In this document: positions 24,565-33,495 of the stretch, in pieces
Layout: every line of letters begins with the position of its first letter
How positions within the stretch are numbered: position 1 is the stretch's first letter
DNA from: Methylobacter psychrophilus
GTDB taxonomy: Bacteria > Pseudomonadota > Gammaproteobacteria > Methylococcales > Methylomonadaceae
Assembly: GCF_025583945.1 (NCBI RefSeq)
Contig: NZ_JAOEGU010000016.1
Span: 1 to 64,000 of the forward strand
Reading direction: 5' to 3'
DNA: 64,000 nucleotides
Made by a program: the position numbers and the translations under genes
The notes under the pieces: model-generated
What the model was told of the DNA's origin: nothing
Seen by the model: only the letters and a program-made list of their open reading frames with translations
The model's database searches: none

Positions 24565-24804
24565 TCACCATGATTTTTTTGGACTAGCCACGAAGCTCCC
24601 TCGACGTATACACAAACCCGCAAATTCTTCCCTTACTTTTTTATCCGTGATCTTTACGATATTCTTGTCCATACAATTCTCATCATTAACCTCCGGAATC
24701 GCTATCGATGTTGCTGTGTTTGGTTCCTCCGTTGAGCAAGCGCTAATTAAAGTGATCAACATTGTGACCAATGCCAGAAATAAAATTCGTTTAGCCATTA
24801 TCAT
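24565..24804 (-). CDS. trbK: TrbK, entry-exclusion lipoprotein
   Basis: TrbK sits in the membrane of the host and blocks further entry of related elements. The protein is 79 residues with a lipoprotein signal (ILFLALVTMLITLISAC; lipid on the Cys) and a Cys-containing C-terminal domain ending in CIRRGSFVASPKKSW. RP4 TrbK is 69 residues and is also a lipoprotein. The start at 24804 has GGAGG six bases upstream; a longer frame would extend over trbJ. Its last 13 residues resemble the end of TrbJ. Confidence 0.85.
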   Translation of the reverse strand: MIMAKRILFLALVTMLITLISACSTEEPNTATSIAIPEVNDENCMDKNIVKITDKKVREEFAGLCIRRGSFVASPKKSW

Positions 24805-24817
24805 TTTATACCTCCGC

Positions 24818-25606
24818 TTACCATGAAACGGTTGGACTGGCGACAAAGCTACCCGTGCGAATTTGTGCAGCGATAGCGGCTTGTTGCGCTTCTTGATCTG
24901 CAAGCACTTGCTGCCTTGTCACTAAGGCATTTTGCTCTGCGATCAATAGCCCCCTTATTTGTAGTAACTGACTTGATTGGGCACTGGCCAGTTGATTAGC
25001 ATAACCGATAGCCTGCATTTGGCCGGTCGCGCTTTGGGCGTTGGCTTGTAATTGCATCAAGGTGTTGGCGTCGTTTTGCAGGTCAGTTTGTTGCTGATCC
25101 AGTCCTTGTATTGAGGCATTATTTGCATTTTGTTGTGCGGTTGATCCTAGAATCCGGCTGTTTGCAAGCGCCGCCCATTGACTGGGAGTGCAGTTCGCAG
25201 AACTAAAGCACGGCGAGTTAGCGTAGGAAGTTATATTTTGATACTGGCCAAGATAATTAGTCAAATTACCAAACAGGTTTTTGTAATTACTCAAGGTATT
25301 GGTAGTACGAAGTAGATTCCCCATCGTTGAACTGGCTTGATTCCATAGATAGGATGAAGGTACGGCGGTGTTTTGCAGCATATTTTGATATTGTTGCAAT
25401 TGCATGGCGTACTGGTTCAATTGCGTTGAATACTGCTGGATTTGTTGGAGTGTTTGAGCAACATCTTCCACCGCTGAAACGATATTTTGGGAAAGATTGC
25501 TGCTGTCGATCACCGGAATGCCTGCATAGGTTGGCGAGATAACCCCACTAACCCCAAGCGCGAAAAATAATGCGAATTTAGCGGCTAATTTTTGTAATGA
25601 TTTCAT
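24818..25606 (-). CDS. trbJ: TrbJ, VirB5-type conjugative transfer protein
   Basis: TrbJ is an exported coiled-coil protein of the type IV channel, comparable to VirB5 at the pilus tip. This 262-residue protein has a signal peptide cleaved near SPTYA/GIPV and a Gln-rich helical body (QQIQQYSTQLNQYAMQLQQY). It ends in RTGSFVASPTVSW. The start at 25606 has AAGGAGA seven bases upstream. It is followed after 13 bases by trbK, as in RP4. Confidence 0.92.
   Translation of the reverse strand: MKSLQKLAAKFALFFALGVSGVISPTYAGIPVIDSSNLSQNIVSAVEDVAQTLQQIQQYSTQLNQYAMQLQQYQNMLQNTAVPSSYLWNQASSTMGNLLRTTNTLSNYKNLFGNLTNYLGQYQNITSYANSPCFSSANCTPSQWAALANSRILGSTAQQNANNASIQGLDQQQTDLQNDANTLMQLQANAQSATGQMQAIGYANQLASAQSSQLLQIRGLLIAEQNALVTRQQVLADQEAQQAAIAAQIRTGSFVASPTVSW
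25577..25589. promoter_or_regulatory. KorB operator-like site inside trbJ
   Basis: TTTAGCGGCTAAT matches the KorB operator TTTAGCSGCTAAA at twelve of thirteen positions. It lies in the signal-peptide codons of trbJ rather than in a promoter. RP4 also has promoter-distant KorB sites, but chance within coding sequence is possible. Confidence 0.4.
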
Positions 25607-25623
25607 AGTTTTTCTCCTTGGCA

Positions 25624-27021
25624 TTAATAATCAAAAGACTGATAGGGTTTGGTAAAGGTTAAATCTTTGGTCACGATGATATTAAAACGAAAGCCGGGCC
25701 TGATGTCCAAGGTTGGCGCAATGTTCATGTTTTTTTGGATCATTTGTGCGGTGACATGGCCTAATTGCTGCCCCAGAGCTTGACTTAACGCGCTACTGGC
25801 ATTAGGTGAGTAGCTGCCCGGTCCGGTTGCCGTTGTTTGGTTTGACTGCTGGCTGTACATGATGCCAGCCGTTACGGCTGACATCATTAGCGCTGACCCA
25901 AAGACGCGCAGATAATGCTTATCAACCTGATCATGAAATCCCGCATAGCCGGCGCTGTCGACACCGGGCATGGCACCTATATCCAACGCCTTGCCATCGG
26001 GAAAAATGATACGCTGCCAGGCGACGAGTACACGAGCCTGACCGTAGGCAACTTGACTCGAATAAGCACCAACTAGCCTTGCCCCTTGCGGAATAAGCAG
26101 ATATTTACCGGTAGCCGTGTCATAGACATTCTGTGCCACTTGAGCCACAATTTGCCCGGGTAATTCTGAGTTGATCCCCGATATTAGTGTTCCCGGTACC
26201 ACAAAACCCGCTCTCAGCTCATACGGCGATAGTGGGACTTCCATTGTAGAGTCAAGCTGCCAGCGCTCGCCATGACTGTTATGCCCGAACTGTTCGATAG
26301 CATTGCCTTCAGACGATGCCCCGGTTTTTATTAGTCGCCGAGCGCTATCATCATCACTGTCGCCCTGCTCTGCTAACCCTGGAATGACACCGGAATTTTG
26401 CAACTGCGCGAGTTTGGCTTTATAGACCATCGTTGGATCCGCATCTATGCTGGCTGAAGCTTGGTGAACAGCTGATCTTTGTAAAAACGCGGCATCCTTT
26501 GGATTTATAGCTCCTCCTGGCGGCGATGCTGCGCTTCGGGGCGCTTGTATTTGCACACCGGTATGCGCTTTAATTGCCTCCTGTAGTTGTTGCATTTTCA
26601 TTTGCCGTATACGCAGCGCTTCCTCGTCGGTAGGCGGTTGTTTTAAAGCTATTTGATTCGGTGGCATCGGGGGGGTATTTAAATTTTCTACCCGAGCAAG
26701 GGTTACTGTGGGCTGTGCCAACGATAACTCGGGCACCGTTAATGGCTTAGTGGGTTCTGTTGCGGCAATGATGCCACTCTTGTGATTGCCAGCGATTTTA
26801 TCGGCGAACTGATTAGTATCTCCGATATTCTCATTGGCATTTTTATCAGGCCTGTTCTGTTTATTCGCTCGATCCGCAGCAACGAGCATCATAACAACAA
26901 GAAAAATTAATACCACTCCCCCGATCAGGTACATGGGCAGATTATTAACGCTGCGGACACCGGATGATAGCGTATTAGGCGACTCCTCTGGAGCCATCGA
27001 TTGATCATGTATTGCAGTCAT
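25624..27021 (-). CDS. trbI: TrbI, VirB10-type channel protein
   Basis: TrbI spans from the inner membrane to the outer-membrane core of the type IV channel. The 465-residue protein has one N-terminal membrane helix (about 28-50, PMYLIGGVVLIFLVVMMLV), a long periplasmic Pro/Gln-rich linker, and the conserved VirB10 C-terminal domain (GFVVPGTLISGINSELPGQI, LIPQGARLVGAYSS, PGYRFNVIV-like RPGFRFNIIVTKDL). RP4 TrbI is of similar length. The ATG at 27021 has AAGGAGG seven bases upstream. Confidence 0.95.
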   Translation of the reverse strand: MTAIHDQSMAPEESPNTLSSGVRSVNNLPMYLIGGVVLIFLVVMMLVAADRANKQNRPDKNANENIGDTNQFADKIAGNHKSGIIAATEPTKPLTVPELSLAQPTVTLARVENLNTPPMPPNQIALKQPPTDEEALRIRQMKMQQLQEAIKAHTGVQIQAPRSAASPPGGAINPKDAAFLQRSAVHQASASIDADPTMVYKAKLAQLQNSGVIPGLAEQGDSDDDSARRLIKTGASSEGNAIEQFGHNSHGERWQLDSTMEVPLSPYELRAGFVVPGTLISGINSELPGQIVAQVAQNVYDTATGKYLLIPQGARLVGAYSSQVAYGQARVLVAWQRIIFPDGKALDIGAMPGVDSAGYAGFHDQVDKHYLRVFGSALMMSAVTAGIMYSQQSNQTTATGPGSYSPNASSALSQALGQQLGHVTAQMIQKNMNIAPTLDIRPGFRFNIIVTKDLTFTKPYQSFDY

Positions 27022-27023
27022 TA

Positions 27024-27464
27024 TTAATCCTCCTTGCGTGCCCATGAACCGGCTGGCATAACGGTATCGTTGTTCGCCACATAGGCGCGGGTTAAGGTAT
27101 TACCACCGATACGTATCTTGATCCGATACAGCGCTTGTTCTGTCGTTGTCGGTACATCAATTAGGTACTGTAAAGTTAGGTCCTTATCAGATAGTGGTTT
27201 TTGACGATATTCTTGAACGGCATAGCCGTGTTTTCGTAATGTCGTTATAAGACCGGTACCGAACAGGTCAGTCTTCACCATAGCTTGTCCGATATTGATT
27301 TGAGCCCTGGCAGGTGGATACAGGGTTTCAATTTGTTTCACCGTATCAATCACTAGCGTAGTATTTAATGCCGGTGGCGTATACTTTACAAAATTACCAT
27401 ATTCCGGGCTTACGCAACCCTCCAACCCGACAATGGCTAACAATATAAGCGTTATATAGTTCAT
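27024..27464 (-). CDS. trbH: TrbH, conjugative transfer lipoprotein (VirB7-like role)
   Basis: This 146-residue protein has a lipoprotein signal peptide (LILLAIVGLEGC) and a small periplasmic domain rich in strands. RP4 TrbH is also a lipoprotein of similar size lying between trbG and trbI, and is thought to help stabilise the outer-membrane core. It starts three bases after the trbG stop and ends two bases before trbI, so the three form one translational block. Confidence 0.9.
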   Translation of the reverse strand: MNYITLILLAIVGLEGCVSPEYGNFVKYTPPALNTTLVIDTVKQIETLYPPARAQINIGQAMVKTDLFGTGLITTLRKHGYAVQEYRQKPLSDKDLTLQYLIDVPTTTEQALYRIKIRIGGNTLTRAYVANNDTVMPAGSWARKED

Positions 27465-27467
27465 AGC

Positions 27468-28376
27468 TTATTTACCTCTTTCGATAGTAACGACGTCTTG
27501 AGACGATCCCACGCCGGCAATTAAAATCGCCCGGTCAAAAATCGTATCAACAACATAGCGGTCACCCTGAACGCGATAATTGACCATAACGGTTTCATCG
27601 TCAGTAAAAACATCACCTTTTTTGCGAATCACCAGCAGGGTTGGAGCTTCGGTTTGTGCCATTGCAGCCGGCATTTGGATGATGGTTTTTTGACCATCGT
27701 TGTAAACTCTAACGGGTTTCCACGCTATATCACCCTCACTGGTAACAATATAGTCAAAATTTAAATCGCCCAGATATTCACCGGTTTTCGGAAGAATTTT
27801 TTCTTGACGTTGCTTTATTTCGCGGTGCTTAAGAACGTCCCATTTTGCCATGGCCTCCTCTGGATAGGAAAAGGCTACTTTGGGCATATACTGGGTGCGG
27901 TGTGAGCGTAATTGAAAGTGATAGGTGCGACGATTTGTAGTCACCACTAACGAGGTTTCAAGCCCTACATCCATCGGCTTGATGATGAGGTGCTGAACCT
28001 CCGTTGGGCCGCTACCGGTAATCGCAGGTTCTATAGTCCAGCGCGCAGTATCGCCCAAATTAATTGAGTTGACCTGTTCGCCTTCTTGTAAGGCGACGTC
28101 GCAAACTTGAAGCACTGCACAAACGATACTGGGTTGTTGCGCACCATAGAGATAAGTGATGGTGCCATTGATGCCGGATACCGGGGTCATCCCGCTTGCG
28201 CTTGATGCTTTCCAACGTTCTGCAATAGCCAGTGCGGATTGCTCTTGTTTCGTCAACTTTGGGTTATTGGTTGATAAATACAGTTCCGCTAAATCCTTAT
28301 CGCCGGCGACTGCCGAGGCTGTCTGAGCGACAACAAGAAAAACAGGCAGACTCATCAAGATGATTAATTTTTTCAT
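27468..28376 (-). CDS. trbG: TrbG, VirB9-type outer-membrane core protein
   Basis: TrbG lines the periplasmic part of the type IV channel with TrbI. The 302-residue protein carries a signal peptide (to about residue 21), and the VirB9 motifs NLGDTARWTIEPAIT, HLIIKPMDVGLETSLVV and TNRRTYHFQLRS, followed by a beta-rich C-terminal domain (LNFDYIVTSEGDIAWKPVRV). I chose the ATG at 28376 with AGGGG eight bases upstream; the longer frame adds 37 unlikely residues overlapping trbF. Confidence 0.94.
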   Translation of the reverse strand: MKKLIILMSLPVFLVVAQTASAVAGDKDLAELYLSTNNPKLTKQEQSALAIAERWKASSASGMTPVSGINGTITYLYGAQQPSIVCAVLQVCDVALQEGEQVNSINLGDTARWTIEPAITGSGPTEVQHLIIKPMDVGLETSLVVTTNRRTYHFQLRSHRTQYMPKVAFSYPEEAMAKWDVLKHREIKQRQEKILPKTGEYLGDLNFDYIVTSEGDIAWKPVRVYNDGQKTIIQMPAAMAQTEAPTLLVIRKKGDVFTDDETVMVNYRVQGDRYVVDTIFDRAILIAGVGSSQDVVTIERGK

Positions 28377-28389
28377 GATTTTGCCCCTT

Positions 28390-29142
28390 TTAAAACTGTT
28401 GTTGTTTCGACCAAGAGAAATCGCGCACGTAAAGACCGATGGGATTTTTGTGCAACTTATCTTCTGTTGTAGTGGCTGTGGGTTCAACGATGTAGACGGT
28501 AACCAGCGCCCGCATGTGGGTCGGCTGACCTTTCACAAGCCCTTGACGGTCTCGGATGGTCTCAAGCCAATCGACTTGCCATGTTTCCGGGGTTTGCGGC
28601 AACACCGTACCTATATCAATGGCAACCATTTCAGTTTCCGCGCGTTTAAACGGACTGGAGTCTGCGGTGCCATTCAGCCAATCGTTCATTTTTTGCGTTG
28701 CCGGATCATTCGGATTTAACAAAGCATAAACCGAGAACACGGCCTTACGTTGCAGCGCCATATCGGGCGTCACTGTTCTCGCATCGGCTATGAAGGCAGC
28801 CAGTACTGCCCGAATGATGCGCGGATCCACTTTACTGGCTTTATCTACGGGAGCTACAGCCATCGTTTGCCCAAGTTTATCAACTTCAATGACGTAAGGA
28901 ATAAACTTGGACTGACTGCCGATATAAATCATGCCACCAATACCGCCGAGAGCTATCAACAGCGATAGAATCCCGAAGATTTGCCATACTTGTCTTGAGG
29001 CGACAATACCGCGCGTATGATCGTTCCAAGTGCGACGGGCTGATAGATAAGGGTTATCGCTCTCACCAATGCGGCGACCGCCTTCGAGTAATTTAGTGGA
29101 TTTTCTGGGATCTTCGGTAAGTGATTTTTTTTTAAAAAGCAT
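28390..29142 (-). CDS. trbF: TrbF, VirB8-type assembly protein
   Basis: TrbF is the bitopic inner-membrane VirB8 homologue that nucleates the channel. The 250-residue protein has a basic cytoplasmic start, the NPYLSARRTWNDH motif typical of TrbF, one membrane helix (about 50-72), and a periplasmic NTF2-like domain (FIPYVIEVDKLGQ, ALVTVYIVEP). The ATG at 29142 has AGGAG seven bases upstream and lies inside the end of trbE (11-base overlap). Confidence 0.94.
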   Translation of the reverse strand: MLFKKKSLTEDPRKSTKLLEGGRRIGESDNPYLSARRTWNDHTRGIVASRQVWQIFGILSLLIALGGIGGMIYIGSQSKFIPYVIEVDKLGQTMAVAPVDKASKVDPRIIRAVLAAFIADARTVTPDMALQRKAVFSVYALLNPNDPATQKMNDWLNGTADSSPFKRAETEMVAIDIGTVLPQTPETWQVDWLETIRDRQGLVKGQPTHMRALVTVYIVEPTATTTEDKLHKNPIGLYVRDFSWSKQQQF

Positions 29143-31699
29143 GTTGTTGCTCCTGGTAATCATCGAACTGTAAGCCTTTTAGTGATAACCAATGATCAGG
29201 CCATTGATCGCCATATTGACTCATTAAGTACTTGATGTGAGTAATTGACTTTTTATCGGATGCACCGACAAATGCCAGAGCCAGAGGTCCTAGCGCCAAA
29301 TCATAGAGACGGCGACCGGATGCCGATACGTAGTAATACTCACGTTTAGGCACGGCGGTCGCCAAAATATCGATTTGCCGTATATTCAGGCCCATACGCC
29401 GGTAAAGCGCAGCAGTATCCTCATCGCGAGCATAGATGTTGGGCAAAAATATCTTGGTCGCCGTCGCTTCGAGGATGACATCCAAGATCCCCGAGTTACT
29501 GGCATCCGATAGGCTTTGCGTTGCCATGAGTACCAGACAATTAGCTTTACGCAATACTTTCAACCATTCCCTGATTTTTGCGCGAAATGCGGGGTGAGCG
29601 AGCATCAACCAGGCTTCGTCAAGAATAATAGCGGCAGGTTGGCCGTATAACGATCGCTCAATACGCCGGAATAGATACAGCAGTACCGGCAAGGCAAATT
29701 TCTCACCCAGATTCATCAGTTCTTCGATTTCGAAAACGGTAAAATCCGACAGTAACAGACCGTCTTTCTCTGCATCCAATAAATGTCCCATAGCACCATC
29801 TACGGTGTACGGACGGATGACCTCACGAATCGAGGTGTCTTGAATCTCCAGATAAAATGCGGACAGAGTATGGGCTTTTGCGTGGTATAAGCCCATGATG
29901 GCGTTACCGATTTCATTACGTTGCTCTGCTGAGGTATTCAAACCGTTTAATGCCAATAAGGTATCTAGCCACTCCATTGCCCAAGCACGGTCACCCTTGG
30001 TTTCAAGAAATTGTAAAGGACAAAAAGCCAATTGGTCATCGTCAGCTGCAATGGTGAAATGCTTACCACTGTTGCCTTGGGTCTTGGCATTAATGGCCGC
30101 AGCCAGTGGAAACATCGACATGCCCTTATCAAAGGCGAAGATCGACATACCTTCATAGCGGCGAAGCTGAGCCGCGATAATGCCAAGATGCGTTGATTTA
30201 CCCGCACCAGTCGGCCCAAAGATAAAGCTATGACCGACATCGCCCTGATGTAAATTAAGCCTGAACGGCGTTGAGCCTTGGGTGACGCAATGCATTAACG
30301 CCTGGGAATGCATTGGATACAATGGGCACGGCGCCTGTGCATCGCCCGTCCAAATCGTGCTGGTCGGCAGCAAATCGGCCAAATTCAGGGTATTAATCAG
30401 CGGGCGCCGGACATTTTCGACACCGTGCGCAGGTAAACTGCCAAAGTAGGCATCCATGGTATTAATAGTTTCGATACGGGCAGCAAAACCAAGGCGGTTT
30501 ATCGCTTTTTCGACTTGTCGAGCCGACGCTTCCAGTTTTTTTCGATCTTCGTCCATTAACACCACGACACTGGTGTAATAACCTTGAGCGACCATCCCGC
30601 TATTGACTTCAGCAATCGCAGCTTGGGCATCGGCAACCATGGACACCGCATCTTCATCAACAGGCCCGGTATTAGTATTGAACATCTGATCAAAAATACC
30701 GCGTATTTTTTGGCGCCATTTTTTACGAAAGGCATCTAACTGTTTGATGGCCTCCGGTGCATCAAGAAAAATAAACCGACTTGACCAACGGTAGGTGATG
30801 GGCAATTCAGCCAGAGCCGATAAAATGCCGGGGGTTGATTCCAGCGGAAAGCCTTCAATCGCCACGACCTGGATAAACTGCTTGCCAATTTTTGGCACCA
30901 CCCCACCCCATAGTTCCTGCCCGCCCAGATAACCGTCCAAATAAATCGGATTGGTCGGTAACTGTACGGGATGGCTTAAACCGGTGAGACAAAATTGTAT
31001 CCAACTTAACAGGTCATCATGGGTGACTATCGTACCGTCTTCATTCGTTATTTTTTGGCCTTGCATCCGTTTGAGACTAATAGCCGAGGACAACCGTGAT
31101 TCAATGTTGCTACATTCGCGCTTAAATAACTCCAGCAGATTTTTGGTTTTGATTTTACTGTCCCGGACTTTTTGATCGTCATCGAACATCAGTTCAACAA
31201 ATTGCTGCTGTGCGAGTAACGGTGGAAAATAGGTGACAGTCAAAACAAAGTAACCTTCGTACATCGTGCTCATGCGCTCGAATAATTGGCGTCTTTCTTC
31301 ATCAATTGCTGAAGTAATGGCATCGGGGAATTTGGACAGGCCTTTTTCCGGATAGGCCGGGGCCGGTCGCCGCACTGCATCGACATGAATCATCCAACCA
31401 TTTCCAAGCCCGGATAATGCTTGGTTAATTCGAAAAGAGACGGCTTCTCTCTGTTTATCGGTACTGCTGGCGTTATCATCACCCTGGTAAACCCAGCCCG
31501 CCATAAACGAACCGTTTTTACCGACAATGATGCCATCATCGACGACAGCGGCATAATTGAGTAAATCGGCAACGCTGGCATCTTTTGATCGGTGTTTGCT
31601 CAATTTATAGGCATTGCCAGCGGCCATAATCAGACGGATGAATAACCCCAGTAGCACGATCCCAAGAGCCGCTATGGCCAGTGTAATAGTTGTAATCAT
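29132..31699 (-). CDS. trbE: TrbE, VirB4-type secretion ATPase
   Basis: TrbE is the large ATPase that powers pilus and channel assembly. The protein is 855 residues (RP4 TrbE 852) with an N-terminal membrane segment, the CagE/VirB4 region, and a RecA-like motor: Walker A FIFGPTGAGKSTHLG near residue 490 and Walker B AAIILDEAWLML near 690. The late LVLMATQSLSDASNSGI motif is also typical. It overlaps trbD by four bases and trbF by 11, consistent with a single Tra2 transcript. Confidence 0.96.
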   Translation of the reverse strand: MITTITLAIAALGIVLLGLFIRLIMAAGNAYKLSKHRSKDASVADLLNYAAVVDDGIIVGKNGSFMAGWVYQGDDNASSTDKQREAVSFRINQALSGLGNGWMIHVDAVRRPAPAYPEKGLSKFPDAITSAIDEERRQLFERMSTMYEGYFVLTVTYFPPLLAQQQFVELMFDDDQKVRDSKIKTKNLLELFKRECSNIESRLSSAISLKRMQGQKITNEDGTIVTHDDLLSWIQFCLTGLSHPVQLPTNPIYLDGYLGGQELWGGVVPKIGKQFIQVVAIEGFPLESTPGILSALAELPITYRWSSRFIFLDAPEAIKQLDAFRKKWRQKIRGIFDQMFNTNTGPVDEDAVSMVADAQAAIAEVNSGMVAQGYYTSVVVLMDEDRKKLEASARQVEKAINRLGFAARIETINTMDAYFGSLPAHGVENVRRPLINTLNLADLLPTSTIWTGDAQAPCPLYPMHSQALMHCVTQGSTPFRLNLHQGDVGHSFIFGPTGAGKSTHLGIIAAQLRRYEGMSIFAFDKGMSMFPLAAAINAKTQGNSGKHFTIAADDDQLAFCPLQFLETKGDRAWAMEWLDTLLALNGLNTSAEQRNEIGNAIMGLYHAKAHTLSAFYLEIQDTSIREVIRPYTVDGAMGHLLDAEKDGLLLSDFTVFEIEELMNLGEKFALPVLLYLFRRIERSLYGQPAAIILDEAWLMLAHPAFRAKIREWLKVLRKANCLVLMATQSLSDASNSGILDVILEATATKIFLPNIYARDEDTAALYRRMGLNIRQIDILATAVPKREYYYVSASGRRLYDLALGPLALAFVGASDKKSITHIKYLMSQYGDQWPDHWLSLKGLQFDDYQEQQHAF

Positions 31700-32007
31700 T
31701 GATATTGATTCCCTTGGCTTTTGGTGTTGATACGAAAGGGCGTGCTACGTGCAGGGTAATACTTCCGGTACAGACGATGGCGTAGATACACAAAGCGCAT
31801 TTTTGGATCAGCTTTACCCATGAGGCGGAAGACATAAAGCGCCCCTGACCAGAGTAAGAGCCCGATCAGCGTTGCCCTCAGTTCTTGTGCGCTGAAGGTC
31901 AGCGCGAACGCAAGCAGACCGGAAAACATCACTAGCTCACGATCTCCTCCCATAAATAGATTATCTCGGTTGCCCGCTCTTCTGATAGGCATTGTTCGAA
32001 GCGCCAT
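31696..32007 (-). CDS. trbD: TrbD, VirB3-type membrane protein
   Basis: This 103-residue protein matches TrbD, the small VirB3-like partner of TrbE. The start carries MALRTMPIRRAGNRDNLFMGGDRE-type residues (TMPIRRAGNRDNLFMGGDRE is the conserved stretch), then two membrane helices (about 28-62) and a basic C-terminus with RHRLYRKYYPARST. It follows trbC without a gap and overlaps trbE by four bases. Confidence 0.93.
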   Translation of the reverse strand: MALRTMPIRRAGNRDNLFMGGDRELVMFSGLLAFALTFSAQELRATLIGLLLWSGALYVFRLMGKADPKMRFVYLRHRLYRKYYPARSTPFRINTKSQGNQYQ

Positions 32008-32394
32008 TTACGCGACACCTTCTTGATTGATGGAATCTGGAAATACCGTGGGTGGCATTGCATCATAAAATGCGACTTCAGCGCCTGCCCCGAAGAACGA
32101 GGACATTACGTTATTGGCACCAACTAACAGCGCCATAACCAGAACTAAAAATATCAGCGTGCGAAAGAAACCATTAAGATCCCCTCCGAAAATCAATACA
32201 CCACCGGCTATAACGATACCGATGATAGACAAACCGAAAGCGACAGGACCGGTGACTGAATTTTGCAAACTGGTCAACCATGCTTCATACGGCAAGCCGC
32301 CAGTGGTACCGGTTGCATACACGGATTCAGGTGCAAGACAGGCAAATGCCAACACTAGGAATAGTGCAAAGTTTTGGGTTTTATTTAATTGCAT
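32008..32394 (-). CDS. trbC: TrbC, precursor of the circular conjugative pilin
   Basis: TrbC is the VirB2-type pilin that RP4 makes into a head-to-tail ring. The 128-residue precursor has a signal peptide likely cut after Ala27 ([10 protein letters not shown]), two hydrophobic helices (about 48-70 and 76-98), and the [10 protein letters not shown] site where RP4 removes AEIA-like residues and joins the ends. That predicts a 77-residue ring (28-104); RP4 makes 78. The mature part is nearly the same as RP4 (for example GGLPYEAWL and [10 protein letters not shown]). The ring-forming peptidase TraF is present. Confidence 0.95.
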   Translation of the reverse strand: MQLNKTQNFALFLVLAFACLAPESVYATGTTGGLPYEAWLTSLQNSVTGPVAFGLSIIGIVIAGGVLIFGGDLNGFFRTLIFLVLVMALLVGANNVMSSFFGAGAEVAFYDAMPPTVFPDSINQEGVA

Positions 32395-32412
32395 GGGATG
32401 ACTCCTAAGGTA

Positions 32413-33372
32413 CTAAAGGGTTTTGATTAAGTATTGACCATCCTGGTAGCCTGAAACCTCAATAATCTCTTGTACTCGACGGCCTTCATTAGTTCTGGCG
32501 ATATGTACAACAATATGAACCGCCTCGCCAATCAACGGTTCTATGGGTTTGGGTGAGTCGGGATGCATACTGATCAATAGGGATAGACGATCGAGTCCGG
32601 ACTTGGCATTATTGGCATGTAGCGTTGCCGCACCACCTTCGTGACCGGTGTTCCAAGCCATAAGCAAGTCAAGTGCTTCAGGTCCGCGAACCTCCCCTAC
32701 CAAGATACGGTCTGGACGCATACGTAAGGTAGTTTTTAGCAACATTGTCATGCTAACTTCCAGACTCGTGTGGTACTGGACACAGTTTATCGCCGCACAC
32801 TGGATTTCTCCGGTGTCTTCAATAATGAATATTCGTTCGCTGGGATCAAATTCAACCATTTCATTAATGATTGCGTTTACCAGTGTGGTCTTACCGGAAC
32901 CTGTGCCACCAATAACCAGTATATTTCTGTGTGATTTTATTGCCGATAGCATTATCTCATGCTGGGTGGCCGTCATAATGTCGGCTTCTACATAGTGATT
33001 TAAGGTAAAGATGGCAATTGCTTTCTTACGCAGCGAGAAAGTTGGGGCAATAACGACGGGGGGCAGTTGTCCTGCAAAGCGTGATCCATCTAACGGCAAT
33101 TCTCCTTCCAATAAGGGTTTGAGCCGGGTAACTTCTTTGCCATGATAGCCCGCTATGGTCTTTATAATGGCTTCGCCACGATTTGCAGAGAGCGTTCCAA
33201 GACAGCGCATTTTTTCGCCAAGCCTTTCTTGCCACAAATTACCATCAGCATTCAGCATAATTTCGACGGTTTTTGGATCGTTCAAGGCATCAATGATCAG
33301 CGGACCTAAGTCACGGACCAGTTTGGCTTTCGCTCTTTCCTTAATTGAATAGTTAGCTTCATCGAGAGACAT
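32413..33372 (-). CDS. trbB: TrbB, VirB11-type traffic ATPase
   Basis: TrbB is the hexameric cytoplasmic ATPase of the type IV system. The 319-residue protein (RP4 TrbB 320) shows Walker A LVIGGTGSGKTTLVNAI near residue 155, Asp box RIFIIEDTGEIQC, Walker B RPDRILVGEVRGPEALDLL and His box TGHEGGAATLHANNA. It is the first structural gene of the Tra2 operon, 123 bases after trbA; that gap is AT-rich and probably holds the operon promoter. Confidence 0.96.
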   Translation of the reverse strand: MSLDEANYSIKERAKAKLVRDLGPLIIDALNDPKTVEIMLNADGNLWQERLGEKMRCLGTLSANRGEAIIKTIAGYHGKEVTRLKPLLEGELPLDGSRFAGQLPPVVIAPTFSLRKKAIAIFTLNHYVEADIMTATQHEIMLSAIKSHRNILVIGGTGSGKTTLVNAIINEMVEFDPSERIFIIEDTGEIQCAAINCVQYHTSLEVSMTMLLKTTLRMRPDRILVGEVRGPEALDLLMAWNTGHEGGAATLHANNAKSGLDRLSLLISMHPDSPKPIEPLIGEAVHIVVHIARTNEGRRVQEIIEVSGYQDGQYLIKTL

Positions 33373-33495
33373 GATTAATTAATCCGGTCCATTCAAGTAA
33401 CTTTTAGTTTATCTCATAACTGTAATATATTAAATATTTTTTTAAAAAACAAGCAAAAATATCTCTTAACAAATAACCTGATTTATCAGAGAACG

